Assembly: GCF_034929435.1 (NCBI RefSeq) | Contig: NZ_JAYFUM010000017.1 | Location: forward strand, 1 to 64,000 | Direction: 5' to 3' | DNA length: 64,000 nt | Origin: Arcicella rigui | GTDB lineage: Bacteria > Bacteroidota > Bacteroidia > Cytophagales > Spirosomataceae | Part shown: piece after piece, positions 32,678 to 41,981 of the stretch | Layout of the letters: every line of letters starts with the position of its first letter | Position numbering within the stretch: the stretch's first letter is position 1 | Position numbers and translations under genes: made by a program | Notes under the pieces: model-generated | Told to the model about the DNA's origin: nothing | The model's database searches: none | Seen by the model: the letters and a program-made list of their open reading frames with translations, nothing else

Positions 32678-35600
32678 CTATCTTTTCTTCCAAAACTTCC
32701 GTAAATCTAAAGTAAGTGGATACTCTGGGTTTACTAATTCTATTGGAGTATCTGCTTTTAACTCTTTTTTGTTTTCTGCCACAAACCTCGAAATCGTTGG
32801 CGTATTTCTGATTGGCGATGCTTCTTGTGTTTCTGGTGCATCTGGTGTATGACCAAAACCCCAGAAACGGCTAATCATTCTCGATTCAGCTTCATAACTG
32901 TTAATCGGATAAGTATCAAAACTTCTACCGCCCGGATGCGATACAAAGTAAGTACAACCGCCAATTACTTTATTATTCCAAGTATCTAAAATGTCAAATA
33001 CCAAAGGTGCGTCTGCTCCGATGGTTGGATGCAATGCCGAAGGTGGATTCCATGCTTTGTAACGAACACCTGCTACAAATTCACTTTTTACTCCTGTGCT
33101 TCTTAAAGGCACACGGCAACCATTACAAGTTAGAATATGACGACCTTCAATAAAGCCCGTTACTTTTACTTGGATTTTTTCTAATGACGAATCCACAAAT
33201 CTGGCTGTACCTGCATTCGATAATTCTTCGCCCAAAACGTGCCAAGGCTCGATACCCGAACGGATTTCTAATTGCGTATTGTCAACCGTAATACCACCGT
33301 AATAAGGGAAACGGAATTCAAAGAATGGGTCAAACCAAGAAATATCAAAGTTGTAGCCAGCATCTTTCAAGTCGTTTACTACATCAATCATATCCAAGTA
33401 CGCATAATGCGGTAAAAGGAAACGATCGTGTAATTCTGTTCCCCAACGGACAAGTTTTTTCTTGTATGGTTCTTTCCAGAATTTAGCGATTAAAGCTCTA
33501 ATTAATAAGTTTTGTACCAAACTCATGTGTTTATGAGGAGGCATATCAAAACCACGGAACTCTAAAATTCCCAAACGACCCGTTGATGAGTCAGGCGAAT
33601 ACATTTTATCAATACAGAATTCTGTACGGTGTGTATTGCCTGTAACATCCACCAAAAGATTTCTGAAAATTCTATCAACCATCCAGAATGGAATATTTTC
33701 GCCTTCTGGAATTTGGTCGAAAGCAATTTCCATTTCATAAAGTCGCTCTTCTCTACCTTCGTCAAATCGTGGAGCTTGACTGGTTGGACCGATGAATGGG
33801 CCTGAGAATAAGTAACTCAATACTGGGTGATGTTGCCAATAAGTAATCAAACTGCGTAATAAATCAGGGCGACGCAAAATTGGACTATCTTCTGGTTTTG
33901 AACCACCAATGGTTACGTGGTTTCCGCCACCAGTACCAGTGTGTTTGCCATCAACCATAAATTTCTCTGTACCCAAGCGAGCGAAAAACGCTTCTTCGTA
34001 CAAAGCACTGATGTTATCTACTAATTCTTGCCAGTTTTTAGCTGGGTGAATATTTACTTCAATTACACCTGGGTCAGGCGTAACGTTAAGTTTTTCTAAA
34101 CGATAATCCGATGGAGGCGGATAGCCTTCAATACGAATTGGCATCTGTAATTTTTCAGAAGTAGCTTCTATCGAAGCAATCAAATCTAAATAATGCTCCA
34201 GATAGTCTGTCGGAGGCAAGAAAGCATAAATTATACCTTCTCTTTCTTCGATGGTTAAAGCCGTAGTAAAGGTTGGAATCTCAAAAATGATTTGCTTTTC
34301 GTTACCTTCTTCTTTGTCTTTATTTTTGTCGAGTTTTTCGTCTTCGTCACCAACTTTCTTTTTAGCAGGTGGAAGCTCGTAGTCTGGAGCAATCGTTCCA
34401 TAACGCTTTTCAACTACTTCGCTAAAATCGCCTAAAGCTGGTAAATCTTCAAATGGACTACGCTCTGCTGGAAATTCTTTTCTGTCATCCGATAAAGCTG
34501 GCAGGGAATTAAGAGGCAAACGATAACCAATCGGAGAATTACCCGGAATCAAGTAACAATGATTTCTTCTGAAAGTCCAAGCACAACTTGTCCACGACTG
34601 GGTGCCGTACTCCCATTTTAAAGGGAAAACAAAACCAGTTGGATTGTTCAGTCCTTTCTCCAGTAATTTCGCTAAAGTCCTTCTTTCAACTGAATCTTTT
34701 AGATTTACTTTAAGCGGGTCAATATTGACAGGAATTTTCCCTTCTTCTAAAGCCCAATAAATAGGGTCTTCGTAGGCTGGAATAATATTATTGGTATTGA
34801 TACCTAAGTACTTCGTAAGTTCAATTGTGAATTTTTCGGCATCATGGAAAGTAAACTTTTGGTCGTTTTCTTTTGCTACCAAAGCATCATTTTTCCAAAT
34901 AGTTTGTCCGTCTTTTCTCCAATAAAGGGCATATTGCCAACGAGGAATCAATTCTCCCGGATACCATTTTCCCTGTCCGAAATGCAATAATCCACCATGA
35001 GCGAAACGGTTTTTCAAACGAAGAGCTAAATCATAAGCTAATTTACGTTTCAGAGGCCCATCTGCCGTAGAATTCCATTCAGGCGATTCAAAGTCATCTA
35101 CCGAAACAAAAGTTGGTTCACCACCCATCGTCATCCGAACATCACCTTCTTGTAAATCTTTTTCTACATCATAACCTACTTGCATGATGTTTTCCCATTG
35201 TTCGTCGGTGTATGGTTTGGTTACTCTTGGGTCTTCGTGGATTCGGGTTACTTGGTTGTCGAATTCAAAAGTAACATTACAAATATCGGTAGCTCCTGTT
35301 ACTGGGGCAGCACTTACATAGTCTGGTGTACACGATAATGGAATGTGACCTTCGCCTGCAAAAAGACCAGAAGTAGGGTCAAGACCAATCCAACCTGCAC
35401 CCGGTACGTAGGCTTCAACCCAAGCGTGTAAATCAGTAAAGTCGGCTTCGGGGCCAGATGGGCCGTCTAATGACTTCACATCGGGAGTAAGCTGTACTAA
35501 ATAACCAGAAACAAATCTTGATGCAATACCGTGATGTCTTAGAATTTGAACCAATAACCAAGAGGAATCTCTACAAGAGCCACTCTTTATCCTAAGGGTT

Positions 35601-36115
35601 TCTTCACAAGTTTGTACACCCGTTTCCATACGGATGTTGTATTTCAAATCATTAAATACTCTTTGGTTGAGGTGAACTAAAAAATCTACCGTATTGATTT
35701 CACCATTTACTTTATTGTTTTCAATCCAGCTTTTCAGACTATCTCCTGATTCTCGTATTTCAAAATAAGGACTTAATTCTCTTTTTAACTGGTCGTCGTA
35801 TTGAAAAGGAAACTTTTCAGCATACTCTTCTACAAAAAAATCAAATGGATTAATCACCTCTAATTTGGCAATTACCTCTACTTCTATGTGTAATTCAGTT
35901 GTTTTTTCTGGAAAAACTACTCTGGCTTGATAATTCCCGAAGGGGTCTTGTTGCCAGTTGATAAAGTGGTTTTTAGGGAAAATTTTGAACGAATAACCTT
36001 CAATCGCTGTCCTTGAGTGTGGAGCAGGACGTAATCTAAAAACGTGTGGAGATAGACTTACGCTTCTATCAAACTTGTATTTCGTCTTGTGAGAAATGGC
36101 AACTTTTATCGACAT
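32678..36115 (-). CDS. Transglutaminase / DUF2126 fusion protein
   Basis: The 1145-residue protein starts with a bacterial transglutaminase domain: N-terminal region MSIKVAISHKTKYKFD, catalytic Cys in SGSCRDSSWLL, His in LHAWVEAYVPG and Asp in GLDPTSGL (residues 1-270). The long C-terminal DUF2126 region follows (about 310-1110), with MTMGGEPTFVS, LHFGQGKWYPGE and HTGTGGGNHVTIGG. Between about 580 and 605 is a charged Lys/Asp/Glu linker. DUF2126 proteins have been grouped with predicted amidoligases, and the fusion is a standard partner of the ATP-grasp/alpha-E genes. On the minus strand it would be the first gene of the cluster; its neighbour now lies beyond the island. Confidence 0.92.
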   Translation of the reverse strand: MSIKVAISHKTKYKFDRSVSLSPHVFRLRPAPHSRTAIEGYSFKIFPKNHFINWQQDPFGNYQARVVFPEKTTELHIEVEVIAKLEVINPFDFFVEEYAEKFPFQYDDQLKRELSPYFEIRESGDSLKSWIENNKVNGEINTVDFLVHLNQRVFNDLKYNIRMETGVQTCEETLRIKSGSCRDSSWLLVQILRHHGIASRFVSGYLVQLTPDVKSLDGPSGPEADFTDLHAWVEAYVPGAGWIGLDPTSGLFAGEGHIPLSCTPDYVSAAPVTGATDICNVTFEFDNQVTRIHEDPRVTKPYTDEQWENIMQVGYDVEKDLQEGDVRMTMGGEPTFVSVDDFESPEWNSTADGPLKRKLAYDLALRLKNRFAHGGLLHFGQGKWYPGELIPRWQYALYWRKDGQTIWKNDALVAKENDQKFTFHDAEKFTIELTKYLGINTNNIIPAYEDPIYWALEEGKIPVNIDPLKVNLKDSVERRTLAKLLEKGLNNPTGFVFPLKWEYGTQSWTSCAWTFRRNHCYLIPGNSPIGYRLPLNSLPALSDDRKEFPAERSPFEDLPALGDFSEVVEKRYGTIAPDYELPPAKKKVGDEDEKLDKNKDKEEGNEKQIIFEIPTFTTALTIEEREGIIYAFLPPTDYLEHYLDLIASIEATSEKLQMPIRIEGYPPPSDYRLEKLNVTPDPGVIEVNIHPAKNWQELVDNISALYEEAFFARLGTEKFMVDGKHTGTGGGNHVTIGGSKPEDSPILRRPDLLRSLITYWQHHPVLSYLFSGPFIGPTSQAPRFDEGREERLYEMEIAFDQIPEGENIPFWMVDRIFRNLLVDVTGNTHRTEFCIDKMYSPDSSTGRLGILEFRGFDMPPHKHMSLVQNLLIRALIAKFWKEPYKKKLVRWGTELHDRFLLPHYAYLDMIDVVNDLKDAGYNFDISWFDPFFEFRFPYYGGITVDNTQLEIRSGIEPWHVLGEELSNAGTARFVDSSLEKIQVKVTGFIEGRHILTCNGCRVPLRSTGVKSEFVAGVRYKAWNPPSALHPTIGADAPLVFDILDTWNNKVIGGCTYFVSHPGGRSFDTYPINSYEAESRMISRFWGFGHTPDAPETQEASPIRNTPTISRFVAENKKELKADTPIELVNPEYPLTLDLRKFWKKR

Positions 36116-36478
36116 ATAGATTGAATTTGAACGTTAGTTTTAATGATTTATGTAAAAAAAGCGAAAATTAGCTTCAAAATAAAGGGTATAAGTATAAAAT
36201 TATATTTTTGCTTGAAATAGTTCTTTTATTAATGAAGTATTTGGTTGCCAATGAATTTTAGCTTTTGGGTTTCAAGTAGTGGCTTTTTTGCTTTTTATCG
36301 TAATTTCTGGATGAAGTAATGAAGAAATGGAATTTGGACTAAAACTATTGGATTCTCGTAGTAAAAAAGAATAAGGTGAGAATTAAAATTTGGAGTACTT
36401 GCTTTGGCATATTATTTAAATATCAGATTTCAGATTTTCTTAGTGATAGTCGAAAACCTGAAATCCAATATCCGAAAC
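36116..36478. other. Gap upstream of the DUF2126 gene, partly repeat
   Basis: 363 bases with no convincing gene. Bases 36420-36478 contain an inverted repeat of the ATTTCAGATTTTC / GAAATCCAATATCCGAAA word family. The rest is AT-rich; no TAnnTTTG element is seen on the minus strand near the DUF2126 start. Confidence 0.5.
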
Positions 36479-37279
36479 TTATTTTGATAATTCCGTCGCT
36501 CTTTTCTGAGCCGCAAAAATACCTTCTTGTAAATTTTGTGCTAAAAGTCCTTCTTCAAAACGTTTTAAAGCCGCTTCGGTTGTTCCGCCTTTTGAAGCTA
36601 CCGCTTTGATTAATTCGTCTAAACTTTTCTCTGCATTATTAATTAAATGAAACGAACCCAACATCGTTTGTTTTACCAATAATGACGACATTGATTCTTC
36701 AAATCCCATTTTCTTTCCAGCTTCAATCATCGCTTTTACTAAATAGAAAAAGTACGCAGGGCCGCTACCGCTTAGGGCTGTTACGGCATCTAACAAACTT
36801 TCGTCTTCTAAGAAAACCGCTCTACCTGTCGAGTTGATGAGGTTTTCTACTTTTTTCAATTGACTCAAAGTAATATCACCAGCAGCGGAGAAAGCCGTCA
36901 TTCCCATTCCCAATAAAGCAGGTGTGTTAGGCATGGCACGTACTACCAAAGGATGATTCAGCGAGCTAATGATTTTTTCGATTGAAATCCCTGCCATGAT
37001 ACTCAATACCAATTGTTTGGGTTGAATTACTGCACGAAGTTCGTCTTGTAATGAAGGAAAATCTTGTGGTTTTACCGACAAAATGATTAAGTCATATTCT
37101 CCGATTTTTGAAGAAATCGTATCAATGACTACTCCTGCTTTTTCCAGACGTAATGCTTCGGCACGGTCTGAGTTTTTTTCGATAAGGAAAAGGTCTTCTT
37201 TTTTTACTAAATCATATTGGATAAACGATTTGGCAAATGCCATTCCCATATTTCCTGCTCCGATGATGGCTACTTTCAT
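36479..37279 (-). CDS. proC: Pyrroline-5-carboxylate reductase
   Basis: The 266-residue enzyme makes proline from pyrroline-5-carboxylate with NAD(P)H. The N-terminal Rossmann motif is VAIIGAGNMGMAFAKSF (3-19). The middle has VVRAMPNTPALLGMG. The C-terminal dimerisation domain has TALSGSGPAYFFYLVKAM and SKGGTTEAALKRFEEG, the family signature. Full length. Confidence 0.96.
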   Translation of the reverse strand: MKVAIIGAGNMGMAFAKSFIQYDLVKKEDLFLIEKNSDRAEALRLEKAGVVIDTISSKIGEYDLIILSVKPQDFPSLQDELRAVIQPKQLVLSIMAGISIEKIISSLNHPLVVRAMPNTPALLGMGMTAFSAAGDITLSQLKKVENLINSTGRAVFLEDESLLDAVTALSGSGPAYFFYLVKAMIEAGKKMGFEESMSSLLVKQTMLGSFHLINNAEKSLDELIKAVASKGGTTEAALKRFEEGLLAQNLQEGIFAAQKRATELSK

Positions 37280-37344
37280 TTCAAAAGGGTAATTGAGTGA
37301 TAGACGTTCCTGTGTGGCTTGTCTGTTTTAATTTTCTGAGAAAA

Positions 37345-37352
37345 CAAAATTA
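37345..37352 (-). promoter_or_regulatory. -7 promoter element of proC
   Basis: The minus strand reads TAATTTTG, a TAnnTTTG match, about 65 bases before the proC ATG. Confidence 0.4.
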
Positions 37353-37354
37353 CA

Positions 37355-37393
37355 TGAAAAATCCCTGACAGTTTTATAAAACTATCAGGGATT
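37355..37393 (-). terminator. Terminator of the TlpA-like gene
   Basis: AATCCCTGACAGTTTT pairs with AAAACTATCAGGGATT (one mismatch), and the minus strand continues into a T run. It lies 18 bases past the stop codon. Confidence 0.85.
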
Positions 37394-37411
37394 CAACATT
37401 TAGCAAGGCTT

Positions 37412-38560
37412 TTACTTTAAAATTTCTTCTAATGTTTTTTCTAATTCTTCACCTCTTAAATTTTTAGCGATGATTTTTCCTTCTTTATCTAACAGAAAAG
37501 TCGCTGGTATGGCTTGTACTCCATAAGCGGCAGCGGCGGCAGAATTCCAAAATTGTAGGTCTGAAACATGATGCCAAATCATTCCATCTTTTTCGATGGC
37601 TTTCAACCATGCGTTTCTTTCTTGGTCGAGACTTACTGAATAAATATCAAAGTCTTTGTCTTTAAACTTATTGAAAATCCTTACTACATTAGGATTTTCT
37701 CTGCGACAAGGCCCACACCACGAAGCCCAAAAATCAAGTAAGATGTACTTTCCTCTGAGCGATGATAATTTCAAAACATTGTCTTCTGGTGTTTTTAAGG
37801 CAATTTCTGGAGCTTCCGAACCAATTTGAATGCCTTGAATACGCATCACTTGTTGAATAAATGCTTTGATATGTACATTTGGCGTATTGGGTTTTTCAGT
37901 TTTGAATTTGTTCGCCACTGTTATCATGGTTTCTAAGTCATTTTCTGGATTCAGAAAATTATCGGCCGTCCACAAAGCCACCAAATTTGTTCCCATTTCT
38001 GGAATCATAGCTTTTATTTTCTGGATATTTTTCTGCTCTTCTGCCAGAAACTCTTGTTGAATTTTCTTGATAGTAGCTTCGTCTTTTTTAGCTTGAGCTT
38101 CCTGTACAATTTTATTCCAACCTTCTACTTTTACTTGCAAAGCTTTATTTACATCAATTACTTTATTGAAGTACTCGATATTTTTAGAATTGCCTGTTAG
38201 CTGAAAACTTCCTCGTTTGGTAGGCGTGTCCATTCCGTCGGCAATGACATTGAGTGTTTCGCCTCCTTCTAAAATCAATAAGATTTTTTGGCTTAAATCA
38301 ACCGCAAAAAAATTCAATATATAATATCCACCACCATCAACAACCGCACTTTTAAACTTAAATGATTTATCAGCTGCCACATCCGACGAATCCACAGTAA
38401 GTGCAGTACTTCTGCCATTGATTAATTGTAGATACACTTTTTTGTTGGGATAAACATTGGCTACTTTTCCCGTAATGATTACAGTTTTGCCTGCTGGTTT
38501 TTGGCAAAACGCTGTAATACTCATCAATGCGAATAAAACGCTTAGTGATACATTTTTCAT
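37412..38560 (-). CDS. TlpA-like thiol-disulfide oxidoreductase with DUF4369 N-terminus
   Basis: The 382-residue periplasmic protein has a signal peptide (cleavage after SITAFCQ), an N-terminal DUF4369-type beta domain (about 25-125) and a C-terminal thioredoxin/AhpC-TSA fold. The redox pair is Cys282 and Cys285 in FWASWCGPCRREN, with the cis-Pro in AIPATFL (352). Family members reduce or oxidise disulfides in the envelope or support cytochrome maturation. No haem-biogenesis neighbour is present. Confidence 0.92.
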   Translation of the reverse strand: MKNVSLSVLFALMSITAFCQKPAGKTVIITGKVANVYPNKKVYLQLINGRSTALTVDSSDVAADKSFKFKSAVVDGGGYYILNFFAVDLSQKILLILEGGETLNVIADGMDTPTKRGSFQLTGNSKNIEYFNKVIDVNKALQVKVEGWNKIVQEAQAKKDEATIKKIQQEFLAEEQKNIQKIKAMIPEMGTNLVALWTADNFLNPENDLETMITVANKFKTEKPNTPNVHIKAFIQQVMRIQGIQIGSEAPEIALKTPEDNVLKLSSLRGKYILLDFWASWCGPCRRENPNVVRIFNKFKDKDFDIYSVSLDQERNAWLKAIEKDGMIWHHVSDLQFWNSAAAAAYGVQAIPATFLLDKEGKIIAKNLRGEELEKTLEEILK

Positions 38561-38594
38561 GGCTTGCGGTATAATATACTTGTGGTGTTGTATA

Positions 38595-40052
38595 TTACAT
38601 TTTTTCTAAAGTTGATTGTAATAAAGCAGTTGTTACTTTAGGGTCTGCCGAGCCTTTTGTTTTTTTCATAATTTCACCCATGAACATACTCAAAAGCCCT
38701 TTTTTCCCATTTTTGTATTCTTTCACTTTAGCAGGATTTTTTGCTAAAACTTCATCAATTAACGCTTGCAGTGTATCGCTATTGCTTTGTTGAATAAGAT
38801 TTTTAGCTTCTGCAATTTGTAATGGAGTTTTGCTATTATCGGCAAGCATTTCTGGGAAAATCTGCTGAGAAGCCGTTGAGTTACTTACTTTTCCATCATC
38901 AATCAACTGAATCAATTTAGCCAATTGTTCTGGCTGAATACTTAGCTGAGAGATTTCTAAATTATGGTCGTTTAAGTAAGATTTTACAGTTCCCATAATC
39001 CAGTTGGAAACGGCTTTGTAGTTTTTCGTAAACTGACAAGTCGCATCAAAGTACTCGGCTATTTCTCGGCTGTCGGTAAGTACTTGTGCGTCGTATTCTG
39101 GCAAGCCGTATTGTTTTGTAAATTTCTCGAAAAGCTCCCACGGCAAAGCTGGCATTTGTGCTTTTACAGAACTAAGCCATTCTTCTGAAATTACTAAAGG
39201 AACAAGGTCTGGCTCTGGGAAATAACGATAATCGTTCATCGTTTCTTTTTCACGCATACCCGAAGTACGTCCACTGGCAGGGTCGAAACTACGAGTTTCT
39301 TGAATGATTTTCTCGTTGTTTTCTACGGCATCAATTTGGCGTACAATTTCGTATTCAATGGCTTTCTGAATAAAACGCATTGAATTCATGTTTTTTATCT
39401 CAACTTTTGTTCCGAATACTTTACTTCCGACAGGCATTACAGAAATATTCACATCACAACGTAGCGAACCTTCTTCCATGTTTCCGTCGCAAATACCCAA
39501 GTAACGAACCAGTTTTCGTACTTCGGTCATAAAAGTTGCGGCTTCTTCGGCAGACTTAATTTCGGGTTCTGTCACCATTTCAATCAAAGGCGTTCCTGCA
39601 CGGTTATAGTCCAGCAAACTATCGCTTGAGCCATCCGTATGCAAAGATTTCCCTGCATCTTCCTCTAAGTGAATATGATGAAAACGAACTGTTTTTTCGC
39701 CCGTTGAAAGTTTTACATGAACGCCACCGCCCATACAAATGGGAGTTTTGTCTTGGGTAATTTGATAGCCTTTCGGAAGGTCTGGATAGAAGTAATTCTT
39801 TCTGTCAAAATATTGATTTTCAGTAATTTTAGAATTACAAGCCAAGCCCATTTTCATGGCAAACTCTACGGCTCTTTTGTTTAATTTAGGTAAAGTACCG
39901 GGATGCCCGAGCGTAATGGGTGAAATATGTGTATTAGGTGAAGCACCAAAAGAAGCAGCATCAGCCGCAAAAATTTTACTCTCAGTTTGTAACTGAGCGT
40001 GTACTTCTAAGCCGATAACGACTTCGTATTTGTCTCTTATTTCTTGATTCAC
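38595..40052 (-). CDS. gatB: Aspartyl/glutamyl-tRNA amidotransferase subunit B
   Basis: The 485-residue kinase-like subunit of GatCAB phosphorylates mischarged Glu-tRNA-Gln or Asp-tRNA-Asn before amidation. Diagnostic segments are YEVVIGLEVHAQLQTESK (9-26), YFYPDLPKGYQI, LEEDAGKSLHTDG, DYNRAGTPLIEMVTEPEI and GSLRCDVNIS, followed by the helical tail and YqeY-like C-terminus ending in KVTTALLQSTLEKM. Full length. gatA and gatC are not adjacent. Confidence 0.97.
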   Translation of the reverse strand: MNQEIRDKYEVVIGLEVHAQLQTESKIFAADAASFGASPNTHISPITLGHPGTLPKLNKRAVEFAMKMGLACNSKITENQYFDRKNYFYPDLPKGYQITQDKTPICMGGGVHVKLSTGEKTVRFHHIHLEEDAGKSLHTDGSSDSLLDYNRAGTPLIEMVTEPEIKSAEEAATFMTEVRKLVRYLGICDGNMEEGSLRCDVNISVMPVGSKVFGTKVEIKNMNSMRFIQKAIEYEIVRQIDAVENNEKIIQETRSFDPASGRTSGMREKETMNDYRYFPEPDLVPLVISEEWLSSVKAQMPALPWELFEKFTKQYGLPEYDAQVLTDSREIAEYFDATCQFTKNYKAVSNWIMGTVKSYLNDHNLEISQLSIQPEQLAKLIQLIDDGKVSNSTASQQIFPEMLADNSKTPLQIAEAKNLIQQSNSDTLQALIDEVLAKNPAKVKEYKNGKKGLLSMFMGEIMKKTKGSADPKVTTALLQSTLEKM

Positions 40053-40080
40053 AGAAGGTAAAATTTCAATTTTTAGAATG

Positions 40081-40088
40081 CAAAGATA
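40081..40088 (-). promoter_or_regulatory. -7 promoter element of gatB
   Basis: The minus strand reads TATCTTTG, a TAnnTTTG match, about 29 bases before the gatB ATG. No good -33 box. Confidence 0.5.
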
Positions 40089-40253
40089 ATTAAAAACATT
40101 AGTTATGAGCCTTCAAACCGAGAACTAAAGGCTCTCTTCTTGAAAATGTAAATATTTTTATCAGATTCCAACCATTTTATAATGATTAGCGTCTATAAGA
40201 AAAGACTGATAAACACGCAAAATTTTATTGTAGAATTTCGTAAGACTCACTAA

Positions 40254-40799
40254 TTGAATGAATTGATTTTGGAAAAGGAGGAACAGCTCATACAAGCTTG
40301 TCTGCAAAAAGACCGTAACGCCCAACGTAAGCTGTATCAGGCTTATGCTGGTAGGATGTTGGTGGTCTGTTCACGCTATACCCAAAATACTGCCGAAGCC
40401 GAAGATGTCTTGCAAGAAGCCTTTATCAAGATTTTTCAAAATTTAGATAAATTCCGAGGAGAAAGCTCGCTCGGGGCATGGATTAAGCGAATTGTGATAA
40501 ATGTTGCCATTAATCACATCAGGGCTCAACAACATTTTCAAGGCATGAGCGATGTGCAGGAATACGAAAATCAATTTACCGACGGGCTGACAAGTATTGA
40601 AGGAATTCATTTTCAAGATTTATTAGAAATGATTCGGAAATTACCCAAAGGCTGTCAGTCGGTGTTTAACCTTTATGCCATCGAAGGGTATCAGCATAAA
40701 GAAATAGCCGAAATGCTAAATATTACAGAAGGAACATCAAAATCGCAATATGCACGAGCAAGAGCCATTTTACAAAGCCAATTATCCGTAAATAGCTAA
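40254..40799 (+). CDS. ECF-type RNA polymerase sigma factor
   Basis: The 181-residue sigma-70 family factor has region 2 (AEAEDVLQEAFIKIFQNLDKFRGESSLGAWIKRIVINVAINH, about 46-88) and region 4 (LPKGCQSVFNLYAIEGYQHKEIAEMLNITEGTSKSQYARAR, about 130-172). No ATG is available: a stop codon at 40251 directly precedes TTG 40254, and further TTG codons follow at 40263 and 40269. The start is therefore a TTG, and the first residues are uncertain. Its stop codon overlaps the start of the next gene, which is probably its anti-sigma factor. Confidence 0.92.
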   Translation: MNELILEKEEQLIQACLQKDRNAQRKLYQAYAGRMLVVCSRYTQNTAEAEDVLQEAFIKIFQNLDKFRGESSLGAWIKRIVINVAINHIRAQQHFQGMSDVQEYENQFTDGLTSIEGIHFQDLLEMIRKLPKGCQSVFNLYAIEGYQHKEIAEMLNITEGTSKSQYARARAILQSQLSVNS

Positions 40800-41431
40800 T
40801 GATGAACGATTTTACAAATAATTCATTTGAGGAACAATGGCAAAAAGCCTTTGACGATGCCTCTCTGACTCCCTCTGATTCCGTATGGGAAAAGATTGAG
40901 CAGGGCTTGAGTATCGAAGAAACGCCTTTGCCTCAAAGTCCTAAAAATACTTTTCCATGGTCTTATTTCGGGGCGGTGTTGGCTGTTCTCTTGGGGGTAG
41001 GCTCTTGGCTTTTTATCCAAGAAACACAATTGCAAGCCGAAGAACCAGTGGAAATTCAAGAAAAACAGGTAATAAAAATGCCTGAGAGTACCCATTCTAC
41101 GTCTGTTATAGCTCAAAAAGAGAATGTTAGAAAGCCTCTGAACCTACCTACTAAGGCTAATTTGGCTGTTCCTCAGAAAGAAGAAGTACCCGAAGAACAG
41201 CCAAATGTGCTACCCGAAGAAATAGAACCCGAACGTATTAAATTGGCAGATTCTATTTCAACGTTATCGCCACTGCCTGTAAAAAAACTAACAGGAAGTT
41301 TCCAAACGCCTCCTGTGGAAATTCAAACTGAAACTACGCCTTATTATGAACCAACCAAACCCAAACCTAAGAAAAATTCAATTTTGAAAAATGTAAAAAT
41401 CTCTGTTGGCATCGGAACTTATCAACATTAA
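40799..41431 (+). CDS. Putative anti-sigma factor, single-pass membrane protein
   Basis: The 210-residue product has a cytoplasmic N-terminus (FEEQWQKAFDDASLTPSDSVWEKIEQGL) of the type paired with Bacteroidota ECF factors. One membrane segment follows (YFGAVLAVLLGVGSWLFI, about 57-74), then a Pro/Glu-rich periplasmic tail. No zinc-binding HxxxCxxC motif. The start overlaps the sigma-factor stop codon (TAATG), and its own stop overlaps the next start, indicating tight translational coupling. The anti-sigma role is inferred from position and topology. Confidence 0.72.
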   Translation: MMNDFTNNSFEEQWQKAFDDASLTPSDSVWEKIEQGLSIEETPLPQSPKNTFPWSYFGAVLAVLLGVGSWLFIQETQLQAEEPVEIQEKQVIKMPESTHSTSVIAQKENVRKPLNLPTKANLAVPQKEEVPEEQPNVLPEEIEPERIKLADSISTLSPLPVKKLTGSFQTPPVEIQTETTPYYEPTKPKPKKNSILKNVKISVGIGTYQH

Positions 41432-41436
41432 TGCTT

Positions 41437-41973
41437 ATGAAAAAGAACTTTTTTATCCTTGTATTAGGCTTGGTATTCGCTATGTTGGCTTGTACCAAAA
41501 AAGAAATTGAAGTGTTGAATTCTTCACAAAAAGTATCAGTCGAATCGCTTGATAATTATGTTGTTTTTGGTTATGTTGGTTTAGGTTGGGGCTGTCGCTC
41601 ATCGGTTATTTATATGGTATCTAATAATAAAATCTATGCTGATACTTCTAAGACTTTTTGTAACGACCAAGAAAATTACACTTTCACAGGCTATCAATTG
41701 CCTGAAAGTGAGTACAATAAAGTAAAAGACATTGTATCAGCTTTCCCTGCCGAATTAGCTAAAGAAGAAAGTAAAACATTTGGTTGCCCGGGTTGTGCTG
41801 ATGGTGGAATGCTGTATTTGCAATACAAAAAGAAAGGTGTATCTCTAAAAACATGGAGGATTGATGATGCTGTTTTTTATCGAGATTCCGATGTGCTGAA
41901 TAATCCTTTCCCGACTTATTTAGCAAAATATGGGCAGTCTTTAGGCAAAGTAATAACCAGTCTTAAATATTAA
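41437..41973 (+). CDS. Lipoprotein of unknown function
   Basis: The ATG at 41437 begins MKKNFFILVLGLVFAMLAC, a lipoprotein signal with its lipobox Cys; another ATG two codons upstream (41431) overlaps the previous stop. The mature domain of about 160 residues has four Cys in two pairs (GWGCRSS/TFCNDQ and TFGCPGCADGG), suggesting disulfides or metal binding. No family recognised. It belongs to the sigma-factor operon. Confidence 0.75.
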   Translation: MKKNFFILVLGLVFAMLACTKKEIEVLNSSQKVSVESLDNYVVFGYVGLGWGCRSSVIYMVSNNKIYADTSKTFCNDQENYTFTGYQLPESEYNKVKDIVSAFPAELAKEESKTFGCPGCADGGMLYLQYKKKGVSLKTWRIDDAVFYRDSDVLNNPFPTYLAKYGQSLGKVITSLKY

Positions 41974-41981
41974 TATTAGCG

